A stretch of DNA of 32,559 bases from Clostridiales bacterium (GCA_015056305.1 SVGO01000015.1:1-32559); one strand, 5' to 3'. Positions 7,635-15,707 are shown, counted from the stretch's first letter. The notes: generated by a model not told the origin, from the sequence alone. A program made the numbers and translations.

Positions 7635-8678
7635 ATGAAGCGAGGAACGGTTATTTTGCTTGCGGCGGTCATGTGCATGCTGCTGTGCAGTGCGCTTGCG
7701 GATGATTACGGCAAAGCCATTATTGTGGGAAGAAGCGGATATAAGGTGCATCTGCGCGAGGAGCCGTCCGCGGACAGCGACTCGATGGGTGTGTATTTCA
7801 CAGGTACGCAGGTAAAATGTGAATCCGATCCAAATGCGGAGTGGGTTGCGGTCAAGATCGGACGGGAGCGCGGCTATATGAGGTCCGGATACCTGAAGCG
7901 GGGCGAGGCGGCGGATTACGTGACGCCGCAATTCTGGACGGGTACGGTGACTGCAACCAATTATGCCCGGCTGAGGGCAGGTCCGTCGACCGAGTATCAG
8001 TTGTATGGCACCGTGAAGACCGGCGAGAATGTGACGATCATGGGCGAGACGGATAAGCATTGGTACTATGTCGAGTATAAGGGCGAAAAGGGGTTCATGA
8101 GCGCCAATCTGATCTACACGGGAAAAATGCCGTCTGGCTCGTCAGCTTATACACAGGAATACATGTCTGAGTACGCGAATACATCGGGCTGGCGGGCTGC
8201 GTATCGCACGTATCTGCTTGAGCATGCTGACAGCAGCGATACTTTTGCGCTTATTTACGTGAATGACGACAGCGTGCCGGAGCTTGTGATCGACAGCGGT
8301 GTGGAGGCAGAGGGCTGCCAGATTCTGACGTACTCGGCCGGTCAGGTCAATGTGCTCAAGACGCGACGCCTTGGCTTTACCTATATCGAACGCGGAAACA
8401 GGCTCTGTAATTCGGACGGCATAATGGATCATTACTTTGACGACGTCTATGAAATCCGCAATGGCCGCTGGGCATGCATCGCCCGGGGCGAGTACTTTGG
8501 TTATCTTTCCGGCTGGAACGATATTCTGCAGCGTTATGTCTGCCGGTATTATCGCTGGAACGGACAGACAACTACCCTCGACCAGTATCTCATCAGCCTC
8601 GATGCCGTTTATGACGGACAGCGCGCCGTTGGCGTGGAGGAGGGCTATTCGCTTTCCAATATCCTCATGCAGCTGTAA
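7635..8678 (+). CDS. secreted SH3b-domain protein
   Basis: A 347-residue exported protein. A signal peptide (KR, hydrophobic core, then ALA before DDYG) covers residues 1-22. Two bacterial SH3 (SH3b/SH3_3) domains follow: one around V-LREEPSADSDSMG...GYMRSGYL, the second around ARLRAGPSTEYQ...GFMSANLIY. The C-terminal ~190 residues include FALIYVNDDSVPELVI, a pattern seen in many clostridial secreted proteins of unknown role. SH3b domains often bind cell-wall peptides, so a wall location is likely. The frame is open upstream, but ATG 7635 is chosen for its signal peptide and GGGAGGG nine bases before. That ribosome site lies inside a strong hairpin. No enzymatic domain was recognised. Confidence 0.8.
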   Translation: MKRGTVILLAAVMCMLLCSALADDYGKAIIVGRSGYKVHLREEPSADSDSMGVYFTGTQVKCESDPNAEWVAVKIGRERGYMRSGYLKRGEAADYVTPQFWTGTVTATNYARLRAGPSTEYQLYGTVKTGENVTIMGETDKHWYYVEYKGEKGFMSANLIYTGKMPSGSSAYTQEYMSEYANTSGWRAAYRTYLLEHADSSDTFALIYVNDDSVPELVIDSGVEAEGCQILTYSAGQVNVLKTRRLGFTYIERGNRLCNSDGIMDHYFDDVYEIRNGRWACIARGEYFGYLSGWNDILQRYVCRYYRWNGQTTTLDQYLISLDAVYDGQRAVGVEEGYSLSNILMQL

Positions 8679-8732
8679 GTTCTATTGTTGTCGCTGCTGT
8701 TCTCACTTTTCAACCGAATTAAAACGTATAAG

Positions 8733-8764
8733 TTAAAGGCAGTCCCTTCATGGACTGCCTTTAA
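8733..8764. terminator. bidirectional hairpin terminator between convergent genes
   Basis: TTAAAGGCAGTCC (8733-8745) and GGACTGCCTTTAA (8752-8764) form a perfect 13-bp stem around a six-base loop. It sits between the SH3b gene (+) and the end of the dehydratase operon (-), with A- and T-rich ends that work in both directions. Confidence 0.8.
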
Positions 8765-8802
8765 GCATATGATCGGTTGTGCGCCGCGAAGCGAAGAAGG
8801 GT

Positions 8803-8821
8803 GCAGGGACAATGTCCCTGC
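8803..8821. repeat. short perfect hairpin
   Basis: GCAGGGAC, loop AAT, GTCCCTGC. It lies about 40 bases after the stop codon of the minus-strand operon and before its terminator. Just beside it, GCGAAGCGA-GAAGGG (8785-8800) resembles GCGAAGCGAGGAAGGGG at 26957-26973, suggesting remnants of one dispersed repeat family. Confidence 0.4.
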
Positions 8822-8860
8822 GCGGGGTTCGGAGCAGCCGCCCCGACGTATCCCATGTTC

Positions 8861-10204
8861 TCATCCCACGTTCTTTCTGCAATCCCCGCATGCACCGCCG
8901 CAGCTCCTTGCCGCGGCCTCGTCCTGAGCGATGAGCAGCTCCTGCTGCGCTCGCTTTTTGAGCGCGTCGCCCGCGACGGCGAGCATCAGACGGATGCGGT
9001 TTTCCTGATTGACCTTCGTGGCCGAGAGATCGTAGTCGATGGGCACGATGTTGATGCCCGGATGCACCTGCGTGAGCCTTCGGATCATGCCCTTGCCTGC
9101 GATGTGGTTGGGCAGACAGCCGAACGGCTGCGCGCAGATGATGTTCTCGTAGCCGTTTTCCGCCAGCTCAAGCATCTCGGCAGTGAGCAGCCAGCCTTCG
9201 CCCATCTTGCAGCCGTAGCCGATCACATCACGGACGAGCGACTTCGTGTGCTCGAAAGCGGACGGCACGACAAAGCTGGGGCAGGCGGAGATGGTCTCGA
9301 TGAGCATCTTCTCCATCTTCTGCACATACTTCTTGAGGAAGGTACAGAAGATCTTCTTGAACGGATTGCCGCCGTAGAGCCTGATGTCCTCGATGCGATT
9401 GTCGATCTTGAAGAGGATGAAGCCCATCAGGCCCGGCAGCATGTATTCGCAGTCCTGCGTGCGCAGGAACTCCTCCAGACGATTGTTGCCCAGCGGGGAA
9501 TACTTGACGTAGATCTCGCCGACGATGCCCACGCGCGTCTTGCGCTCGCAGCTGCGGGGGATTGCGTCAAAGTCTGCGACGATTTTCTCCATGTTCTCGC
9601 GGATCTCTTTCTGAGACAGGCCGTGGCCCTGGTTGAACTGACTGATCAGATCGTTGTTCCAGCGCTCAATCAGCGCGTCCGTGTCGCCCTTGGCATATTC
9701 GTAGGGACGGGTTTGGTTCGCCACGTGCATGATGCAGTCGCCGTAAACCAGCGAGGAGATCACCTGACGGATCAGCGGCAGGGTCAGCGTGAAGCCGGAG
9801 CACTTTTCAAGGCCGCTCATGTTGATCGAGATGACCGGAATGTGCTCAAGACCGGCTTTTTTGAGCGCCTTGCGCAGCAGGAAGATGTAGTTGCTGGCGC
9901 GGCAGCCGCCGCCGGTCTGCGTGATGGCGAGGGCGACCTTGTACAGGTCATATTTGCCTGAGTGCAGCGCATCCAGGAACTGGCCGATGACCAGCAGCGC
10001 GGGGACGCAGGTGTCGTTGTGCACATACTTGAGGCCTTCGGCCATGACGCCGGGGCCGTCGTTTTTGAGGATCTCTACGTTGTAGCCGTTGAGATGGAAA
10101 ACCTTCTCCATCAGCGAGAAGTGGAAATCCAGCATGTTCGGCGCAAGGATCGTGTAACCGGCCTCGCGCATTTCTTTGGTGAATTCGACGTGCTTGATGG
10201 CCAT
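8861..10204 (-). CDS. 2-hydroxyacyl-CoA dehydratase D-component-like protein
   Basis: A 447-residue protein resembling the HGD-D-type subunit family of 2-hydroxyglutaryl-CoA dehydratase. These are iron-sulfur enzymes activated by an ATP-driven reductase. Cysteines sit in family-like positions: HNDTCVPALL, GGGCRASNY, EKCSGFTL and AQPFGCLPNHI. The start is ATG 10204, three bases after the stop of the activator gene, with AAAGGAGG inside the 3' end of that gene, so the two are coupled. In many Clostridia the two parts are one ~1400-residue polypeptide; here they are separate. The C terminus ends in an unusual cysteine cluster, C-GG-AC-GD-C. The acyl-CoA substrate is unknown, and the pair may not be a catabolic dehydratase at all. 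Confidence 0.8.
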   Translation of the reverse strand: MAIKHVEFTKEMREAGYTILAPNMLDFHFSLMEKVFHLNGYNVEILKNDGPGVMAEGLKYVHNDTCVPALLVIGQFLDALHSGKYDLYKVALAITQTGGGCRASNYIFLLRKALKKAGLEHIPVISINMSGLEKCSGFTLTLPLIRQVISSLVYGDCIMHVANQTRPYEYAKGDTDALIERWNNDLISQFNQGHGLSQKEIRENMEKIVADFDAIPRSCERKTRVGIVGEIYVKYSPLGNNRLEEFLRTQDCEYMLPGLMGFILFKIDNRIEDIRLYGGNPFKKIFCTFLKKYVQKMEKMLIETISACPSFVVPSAFEHTKSLVRDVIGYGCKMGEGWLLTAEMLELAENGYENIICAQPFGCLPNHIAGKGMIRRLTQVHPGINIVPIDYDLSATKVNQENRIRLMLAVAGDALKKRAQQELLIAQDEAAARSCGGACGDCRKNVG

Positions 10205-10207
10205 GGC

Positions 10208-13162
10208 TTACACCTCCTTTGCGCTTTCAAGCGCGCATTGCTGATCGATTGCCGCAAACAGCGAACGCAGGCGGATGCGCACGGCGCCGAGGTTGGTGAT
10301 CTCGTCGATCTTGATCTGTGTGTAGATCTTGCCATTCTGCTCCAGAATATCGCGCACCTCGTCGGTGGTGATCGCGTCCACGCCGCAGCCGAAGGAAACC
10401 AGCTGAACGAGGTTCATGTCCTTCTGCGTGGTGATGTAGCGCGCGCTGGCGTATAGGCGGGAATGATAGGTCCACTGATTGAGCACGCCTACGGGTTCCT
10501 TTTTCATGTGGTGGGAGAGGGAATCCTCGGTGATCACCGCTGCGCCGAAACCGGCGATCAGCTTGTCAATGCCGTGGTTGATTTCCGGATCGACGTGATA
10601 CGGACGGCCGATGAGCACGATGATGCGGCGGCCCTCGGCACGCGCAATTCCGATCATCTCTTCGCCCTTGCGGCGCATGTCGGCCATATAGCTGTCGTAT
10701 GCACTGTAGGCGGCGTCGCTGGCAGCGCGCACCTCGCGAAGCGTGATGTCCGGGAAATGCCTCTGCAGGATCGCGGTCAGCTTCTTCGGGAATTCGCGGC
10801 GGCGATCCAGACCTACATAGTCATGGATGAAATCGACCTCACGTACGGACGGCATGTTTGCGGAGATGACCTCCGGATAATACGCGACGACAGGACAGTT
10901 GTAATGATTGTCGCCGAGATGCTCGTCGAGGTTGTAGCTCATGCAGGGGTAGAAGATGTGCTTCACACCCTGCCGGATCAGCCATTCGATGTGGCCGTGC
11001 AGCAGCTTCGCCGGGAAGCAGACGGTATCCGAGGGGATCGTCGCCTGTCCGGCGATGTACAGATCGCGCGAGGAGAAGGGAGAGGCGACCACGTCAAAGC
11101 CGAGCTTGGTAAACAGCGCATGCCAGAACGGCAGCAGCTCGTACATGTTCAGGCCCATCGGCAGGCCGATTTGCCCACGCGGCGCGTTTTCGCTGCGCGC
11201 ATCCATGAGCGCTTTGAGCTTTTCCTGCTTGTAGCTGTACAGGTTCAGCGTGCTGACCGTCTTGCTGCCGGCAACGGGCTTGTCGCAGCGGTTGCCGCTG
11301 ATGTAGCGGCGCTTTGCGCCGAAGCTGTTGATCGTGAGCCGGCAGTGGTTTTCGCAGCCATTGCAGCGCGTATGGGTCACTTCATTGCTGAAAGATTCCA
11401 GCGCGTCCAGGCCCAGCACAGTGCTTTCGACCGGGATCAGGCTGCGCTGCTCCCTGGCGTGTAGTGCAGCGCCGTAAGCGCCCATCAGGCCGGCGATGTC
11501 CGGGCGGACAACGTCAACCTGCAGCTCGTTTTCAAACGCGCGCAGCACCGCGTCATTGAGGAACGTGCCGCCCTGCACGACGATATGCTTTCCAAGCTCC
11601 TGCGCGCCGGAGCAGCGGATGACCTTGTACAGCGCGTTCTTGACCACGGAGATGGACAGGCCTGCGGAGATGTCGGTCACGTCCGCGCCGTCCTTCTGCG
11701 CCTGCTTCACGGAGGAATTCATGAACACCGTGCAGCGGGAGCCGAGATCGACCGGTTTGCGCGCGGCCAGCCCCAGCTGAGAGAATTCGGCGATGTCGTA
11801 GCCCAGCGCGTTTGCAAACGTCTGCAGGAACGAGCCGCAGCCGGAGGAGCAGGCTTCGTTGAGGAAGATGTTGTCGATCACGCCATTGTGAATCTTGAAG
11901 CATTTGATGTCTTGTCCGCCGATGTCGATGATGAAGTCGACGTCCGGCATGAAGGCCTTTGCTGCGGTGAAGTGCGCCACGGTTTCAACCAATCCGAAAT
12001 CCACGCCGAACGCGCTGCGGATCAGATCCTCGCCGTAGCCGGTGACCGCGCCCGCGCGGATGACCCAGTCCGGGTGCTCGCGGCGCAGATCGGTGAGGAA
12101 AGCGCGCACATGCGGCACGGGATCGCCGGAATTGGACTGATAGCGGGTATAGAGCAGCTCGCCGCTTTCGGAAATGACGACGGACTTGATCGTCGTGGAG
12201 CCGGAGTCGACGCCCAGATACACATTGCCCGCGTATCCGTCGGGATCGCGGCGGGCGACCTTTGCGCGCGCATGGCGTTCGCGGAAGGTGGAAAGATCGT
12301 CTTCGTTTTCAAAGAGCGCGGGAAGAGCGTGATAGCTCTCCGTGGAATGGAACGCGTCGATGGCCTCGATACAGTCGTCGAGCCGCATGTCTTCCATCGC
12401 CTGATGCGCAGCGCCCAGCGCGACAAAGTAGAGCGAGTTTTCTGGACAGAGGCCGCAAAGGCCCAGCGCCTCGTCAAAGCAGGCGCGCAGCTCGCTCATG
12501 AATGTCAGCGGGCCGCCAAGATAGACCACATTGCCCTCGATCGGGCGGCCCTGTGCAAGGCCTGCGATGGTCTGGTTGACCACAGCCATGAAAATCGAGC
12601 GAGCGACGTCCGCGCGCTTTGCGCCCTGATTGAGCAGGGGCTGCACGTCCGTCTTGGCGAATACGCCGCAGCGGGAGGCGATGGTATAGGTGCGTTCGGC
12701 TCTGGCGGCCTCTTCGTTCATTTCGGAAGGGGTGATCGCCAGCAGCGTCGCCATCTGATCGATGAACGCGCCGGTGCCGCCCGCACAGGAGCCGTTCATG
12801 CGGACCTCGAGCGTGCCCTTGAGGAACAGGATCTTCGCGTCTTCGCCGCCCAGCTCGATGATCGCGTCTGTGCCCGGCAGGAAAAGATCCGCGGCCACCT
12901 TCGTCGCGTAAACCTCCTGCACAAAGGGAATATGGGCGCCCAGCGCAAGGCCCATGCCCGCAGAGCCGGAGATGCTCAGGCGAACGGGCGCGCCGTGTGC
13001 GACGTCATGATCAAGGCGCGTGAGCAGTTCGCGCGTCTTCTGGCTGATGAGAGAATAGTGTCGGTCATAACAGGAATAGACAATCTTGTCCTCGCTGTCC
13101 AGCACCACGCACTTGATGGTCGTGGAGCCGATGTCCAGGCCGATTCGAAGAGTATCAGACAT
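10208..13162 (-). CDS. acyl-CoA dehydratase activase, double ASKHA domain
   Basis: A 984-residue protein with two consecutive BadF/BcrA/HgdC-type ATPase domains and a C-terminal DUF2229-like region. Domain 1 begins GLDIGSTTIKCVVL near residue 8; domain 2 begins GVDSGSTTIKSVV near 310. Each keeps the two cysteines expected to bridge a [4Fe-4S] cluster: NGSCAGGTGAF plus SRCGVFAKTDV in domain 1, and NEACSSGCGSF plus SRCTVFMNSSV in domain 2. The activator family uses ATP to push an electron into the dehydratase. The C-terminal part (from about 650) has PSDTVCFPAKLLHGH and FYPCMSYN. The start is ATG 13162 with AAAGGA upstream; an earlier in-frame ATG lacks a ribosome site. A sigma-A promoter lies about 95 bases upstream. 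Confidence 0.87.
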   Translation of the reverse strand: MSDTLRIGLDIGSTTIKCVVLDSEDKIVYSCYDRHYSLISQKTRELLTRLDHDVAHGAPVRLSISGSAGMGLALGAHIPFVQEVYATKVAADLFLPGTDAIIELGGEDAKILFLKGTLEVRMNGSCAGGTGAFIDQMATLLAITPSEMNEEAARAERTYTIASRCGVFAKTDVQPLLNQGAKRADVARSIFMAVVNQTIAGLAQGRPIEGNVVYLGGPLTFMSELRACFDEALGLCGLCPENSLYFVALGAAHQAMEDMRLDDCIEAIDAFHSTESYHALPALFENEDDLSTFRERHARAKVARRDPDGYAGNVYLGVDSGSTTIKSVVISESGELLYTRYQSNSGDPVPHVRAFLTDLRREHPDWVIRAGAVTGYGEDLIRSAFGVDFGLVETVAHFTAAKAFMPDVDFIIDIGGQDIKCFKIHNGVIDNIFLNEACSSGCGSFLQTFANALGYDIAEFSQLGLAARKPVDLGSRCTVFMNSSVKQAQKDGADVTDISAGLSISVVKNALYKVIRCSGAQELGKHIVVQGGTFLNDAVLRAFENELQVDVVRPDIAGLMGAYGAALHAREQRSLIPVESTVLGLDALESFSNEVTHTRCNGCENHCRLTINSFGAKRRYISGNRCDKPVAGSKTVSTLNLYSYKQEKLKALMDARSENAPRGQIGLPMGLNMYELLPFWHALFTKLGFDVVASPFSSRDLYIAGQATIPSDTVCFPAKLLHGHIEWLIRQGVKHIFYPCMSYNLDEHLGDNHYNCPVVAYYPEVISANMPSVREVDFIHDYVGLDRRREFPKKLTAILQRHFPDITLREVRAASDAAYSAYDSYMADMRRKGEEMIGIARAEGRRIIVLIGRPYHVDPEINHGIDKLIAGFGAAVITEDSLSHHMKKEPVGVLNQWTYHSRLYASARYITTQKDMNLVQLVSFGCGVDAITTDEVRDILEQNGKIYTQIKIDEITNLGAVRIRLRSLFAAIDQQCALESAKEV

Positions 13163-13220
13163 GGTATGCGATCCTTTCTGAAAAATGTCGTATATCGGAA
13201 TATGAATGCTCACACATGAT

Positions 13221-13247
13221 ATAAAATGGCAGAAAACTGCATTTTAT
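13221..13247. promoter_or_regulatory. palindrome at the start of the dehydratase operon transcript
   Basis: ATAAAATGGCAG (13221-13232), loop AAAA, CTGCATTTTAT (13237-13247): an 11-bp inverted repeat with one unpaired G. It begins just after the predicted minus-strand transcription start, so it could be a repressor site or a 5' mRNA hairpin. Confidence 0.5.
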
Positions 13248-13255
13248 AAAAAAGT

Positions 13256-13284
13256 ATTATAATTGAAGTACATTCGGATTTCAA
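13256..13284 (-). promoter_or_regulatory. sigma-A-type promoter of the dehydratase operon
   Basis: Read on the minus strand: TTGAAA (13284-13279), 17-base spacer, TATAAT (13261-13256). This is five of six plus six of six consensus bases with ideal spacing. The start should fall near 13249, giving a leader of about 87 bases. Confidence 0.8.
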
Positions 13285-13382
13285 CGGGTATTCAGAAAGA
13301 GTCAGTTTGTTGTTTAAATCTTTACGCAATCTTTATGCACGATTCCCGGGGGCGGCAGGGGAGCGGAATTGAGTGGGATGAC

Positions 13383-13411
13383 TTGAAGAAATGACCGGAA
13401 TCTGTTATAAT
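13383..13411 (+). promoter_or_regulatory. sigma-A-type promoter of the methyltransferase-plsX genes
   Basis: TTGAAG (13383-13388), 17-base spacer, TATAAT (13406-13411). The start is expected near 13418, giving a leader of about 48 bases to GTG 13466. It is back to back with the dehydratase promoter. Confidence 0.8.
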
Positions 13412-13465
13412 CTCAAGATGGTTGAATGTGTGTACTTGACTGCCGAAGGAAAGGGGATACGGCCT

Positions 13466-14197
13466 GTGGCCAAACTGGAGGCTTACGATAAATCGCTGGA
13501 TTACTCCTATGCGCCGGGCATTTTCCCGGCGACGGAATGCCTGAAAAACGCGCCGGATCGCTGCCTGCGTCTGCTGCTTTCTTCCAGCAGCGAAAAGAGC
13601 GAGGGCGCTAAGAGCCTGCGCGCACAGGCAGAATCGGCCGGTATTCGCGTGGAGATTGCGGACAGAGCGCTGGAGCGCATCAGCAGGAAGGAAAACTGCT
13701 TTGCTGCGATGGTTTACAAAAAGCAGGAGGGCGTTTTCTCCGAGTGTGCGCCGCATATTGTGCTGGTCAATCCCAGCGACAGCGGCAATCTGGGCACGAT
13801 TCTTCGCACGGCGCTGGGGTTTGGCCTTGTGAATATCGCCATCATCCGTCCGGCGGTCGATTCAGACGATCCGCGCGTCACGCGCGCGTCGATGGGTGCG
13901 GCATTCTCGCTGCATGTCCGCCATTTCGATTCCTTCGACGCCTATCGCGCCGAGTTTCCGCAGCGCCGGCTTTTCCCGTTCATGCTCACGGGCGCCGTGC
14001 CGCTTGGAGAAGCGGTCAAAAAGGCCAGCGGCGATTTCTCGCTGGTCTTCGGCAACGAAGCCACTGGCCTGCCGGATGTGTTTGCCGAATATGGAATCAG
14101 TACGCTGATTCCGCACAGCGGCAAGATTGATTCGCTTAATCTGGCGATCGCAGCTGGCATCGGCATGTATGCTTTTACGAACAAGCAGGAGGCTTGA
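13466..14197 (+). CDS. TrmH/SpoU-family RNA 2'-O-methyltransferase
   Basis: A 243-residue SPOUT-class enzyme that methylates ribose 2'-OH in rRNA or tRNA using S-adenosylmethionine. Three family motifs are clear: N-P-S-D-S-G-N-L-G-T-I-L-R-T (motif 1, about 112-125), LVFGNEATGLP (motif 2) and IPHSGKIDSLNLAIAAGI (motif 3, the knotted SAM site). The N terminus KLEAYDKSLDYSYAPGIFP matches a clostridial subgroup. GTG 13466 is chosen because AAGGAAAGGGG (13446-13456) precedes it by nine bases. The in-frame ATG at 13418 would coincide with the predicted transcription start and have no leader. plsX follows four bases after the stop. The RNA target is not known. Confidence 0.88.
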   Translation: MAKLEAYDKSLDYSYAPGIFPATECLKNAPDRCLRLLLSSSSEKSEGAKSLRAQAESAGIRVEIADRALERISRKENCFAAMVYKKQEGVFSECAPHIVLVNPSDSGNLGTILRTALGFGLVNIAIIRPAVDSDDPRVTRASMGAAFSLHVRHFDSFDAYRAEFPQRRLFPFMLTGAVPLGEAVKKASGDFSLVFGNEATGLPDVFAEYGISTLIPHSGKIDSLNLAIAAGIGMYAFTNKQEA

Positions 14198-14201
14198 TGA
14201 T

Positions 14202-15248
14202 ATGATGAAGATTGTTCTGGATGCCATGGGCGGCGACTACGCGCCCAAGGTTAACGTGGACGGCGCGATCGACGCGCTGCGCGAGTTTGACGATATTCAG
14301 GTGCTGCTCGTCGGCCCACAGGAGCTCCTTGAAAAGACCATCGGCGAGTACGCCGATCAGGCGGCATACTCCGCGGTGAAGGAGCGCCTTCATGTGGTCA
14401 ATGCCACCGAGGTGATCACTACCGAGGAGCACCCGGTCATGGCGCTTCGCCGCAAGAAGGATTCCACCTTCAATGTCGGTATGGATCTCGTGCGCCGCAA
14501 GGAGGCGCAGGCCTTTGTTTCCGCCGGCTCGACCGGCGCGGTGATGGCGGGTTCGATGTTCAAGATCGGCCGCATCAAGGGCGTCGACCGTCCGGCGCTG
14601 GCTGCGCCGCTGCCCGTTCCTGGCCGTACGATGCTGCTGGTGGACGCGGGCGCGAATACCGACTGCAAGCCGGAGTGGATCAACCAGTTCGCCATGATGG
14701 GCAGCATCTACATGAAGCGCGTCATGGGCGTTGAGAACCCCAAGGTTGGTCTGGTCAATATCGGCGTGGAGGCTGCCAAGGGCAACGAGCAGGCGCAGCA
14801 GGCCCATGCGCTGATGAGCAATCAGAATGTCTATCAGTTCATCGGCAATATCGAGGCGCGTGATACCATGGCCGGCCTGTGCGACGTGCTCGCCGCGGAC
14901 GGCTTCATCGGCAACGTCGTGCTCAAGAATACCGAGGGTGTGATCTCTGCGCTCTTTGGCCTGCTCAAGCAGGGTCTGATGAGTACCACCAAGGGCAAGG
15001 TTGCCGCGCTTCTGGCCAAGGATACCTTCAAGTCGCTCAAGAACAGCTTCAATTCCGAAGAGGTCGGCGGCGTTCCGCTGCTGGGTGCGGACGGCGCGGT
15101 TATCAAGGCGCACGGCAACTCCAATGCGCGCGCGATCTTCTGCGCGCTGCGTCAGGCGCGCACGGTGGTGTCCACCGGCGTTGTCGAGGAGATTCGCGCA
15201 GGCGTCGCGCTGCTTTCTGCCAACAAAGAGACGACTGAAAACGCATAA
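14202..15248 (+). CDS. plsX: phosphate acyltransferase PlsX
   Basis: A 348-residue peripheral membrane enzyme that converts acyl-ACP and phosphate to acyl-phosphate, the donor for the first acylation of glycerol-3-phosphate in phospholipid synthesis. The family opening M-I-LDAMGGDYAP is intact, and the VSAGSTGA-MAG and LLVDAGAN-DCKPE motifs and the C-terminal GG-PLLGADG-VIKAHG-S region are present. AGGAGG (14187-14192) precedes ATG 14202 by nine bases. It stands four bases after the methyltransferase gene, and acpP, whose product supplies its acyl carrier, is next. fabD and fabG, which separate plsX from acpP in Bacillus, are not here. Confidence 0.96.
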   Translation: MMKIVLDAMGGDYAPKVNVDGAIDALREFDDIQVLLVGPQELLEKTIGEYADQAAYSAVKERLHVVNATEVITTEEHPVMALRRKKDSTFNVGMDLVRRKEAQAFVSAGSTGAVMAGSMFKIGRIKGVDRPALAAPLPVPGRTMLLVDAGANTDCKPEWINQFAMMGSIYMKRVMGVENPKVGLVNIGVEAAKGNEQAQQAHALMSNQNVYQFIGNIEARDTMAGLCDVLAADGFIGNVVLKNTEGVISALFGLLKQGLMSTTKGKVAALLAKDTFKSLKNSFNSEEVGGVPLLGADGAVIKAHGNSNARAIFCALRQARTVVSTGVVEEIRAGVALLSANKETTENA

Positions 15249-15304
15249 GCACCAATCGCTTGATTGATTCTTAGATATTGATTATTGCAAGGAGGAAACA
15301 CACA

Positions 15305-15529
15305 ATGATGGAGAAGCTTGTTGCCATGATCGTCGAGCAGCTGGGTGTGAACGCCGCTGACGTCAAGCCGGAGAGCCGCCTGAAAGAGGATCTGCAGGCA
15401 GACAGCGCGTCGATCATGATGCTGGTCATGGATGTGGAGAATGAGTTTGGCATCGAGGTCGAGGACGACGCGATCGAAAAGGTCAAGACCGTCAGCGATA
15501 TGGTCAGCTACATCGAAGCGAAGATGTAA
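15305..15529 (+). CDS. acpP: acyl carrier protein
   Basis: A 74-residue acidic four-helix protein that carries growing acyl chains on a phosphopantetheine arm. The attachment serine is Ser34 in LQADSASIMM. The usual motif is DSL, so the residue after the serine is Ala rather than Leu, an uncommon variant. The rest (VMDVENEFGIEVEDDAIEKVKTVSDMVSYIE) is standard. AAGGAGG ends ten bases before ATG 15305. It follows plsX by 56 bases and is itself followed by a terminator-like hairpin and then rnc. Confidence 0.94.
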   Translation: MMEKLVAMIVEQLGVNAADVKPESRLKEDLQADSASIMMLVMDVENEFGIEVEDDAIEKVKTVSDMVSYIEAKM

Positions 15530-15598
15530 TGCCGCAAGGCATAGAGAATCTTGAGGCTCAGAGGCTGATGCCAAGAGATTGTTTTGCTAAAAAACAGC

Positions 15599-15626
15599 CC
15601 GCTGCCGGGTTTTGCTCCGGCAGCGG
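15599..15626 (+). terminator. hairpin terminator after acpP
   Basis: CCGCTGCCGG (15599-15608), an eight-base loop and CCGGCAGCGG (15617-15626) form a perfect 10-bp stem. Seven A precede it on the left side, but only CTTT follows, so termination on the plus strand may be partial and let some transcripts continue into rnc. Confidence 0.65.
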
Positions 15627-15637
15627 CTTTCCCGTGT

Positions 15638-15676
15638 ATTTCGCTTGGCGCGAAGGTGTTTTGTGCGAAGCGAAAT
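15638..15676 (+). promoter_or_regulatory. stem-loop in the rnc leader
   Basis: ATTTCGCTT (15638-15646) pairs perfectly with AAGCGAAAT (15668-15676). After a two-base GG bulge, CGCG (15649-15652) can pair with TGCG (15664-15667). The stem lies 31 bases before the rnc start. In Escherichia coli RNase III cleaves a stem-loop in its own leader; a similar control here is inference. Confidence 0.4.
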
Positions 15677-15707
15677 GGACGGGAGCTGCGATGAAAGGAA
15701 TTGAATC

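Noticed and set aside
11585-13219. Long plus-strand open frame opposite the dehydratase activator
   Set aside because: Antisense shadow; composition is arginine- and alanine-rich without recognisable domains, while the minus strand has intact ATPase motifs.
14072-14087. GCCACTGGCCTGCC as a third copy of the intergenic repeat core
   Set aside because: It is part of the conserved EATGLP motif of the methyltransferase and matches only a few bases beyond GCCACTGGC.
15259-15287. TTGATT-17-TATTGC as a promoter for acpP
   Set aside because: The -10 box matches only three of six bases and the start would fall beyond the ribosome binding site.
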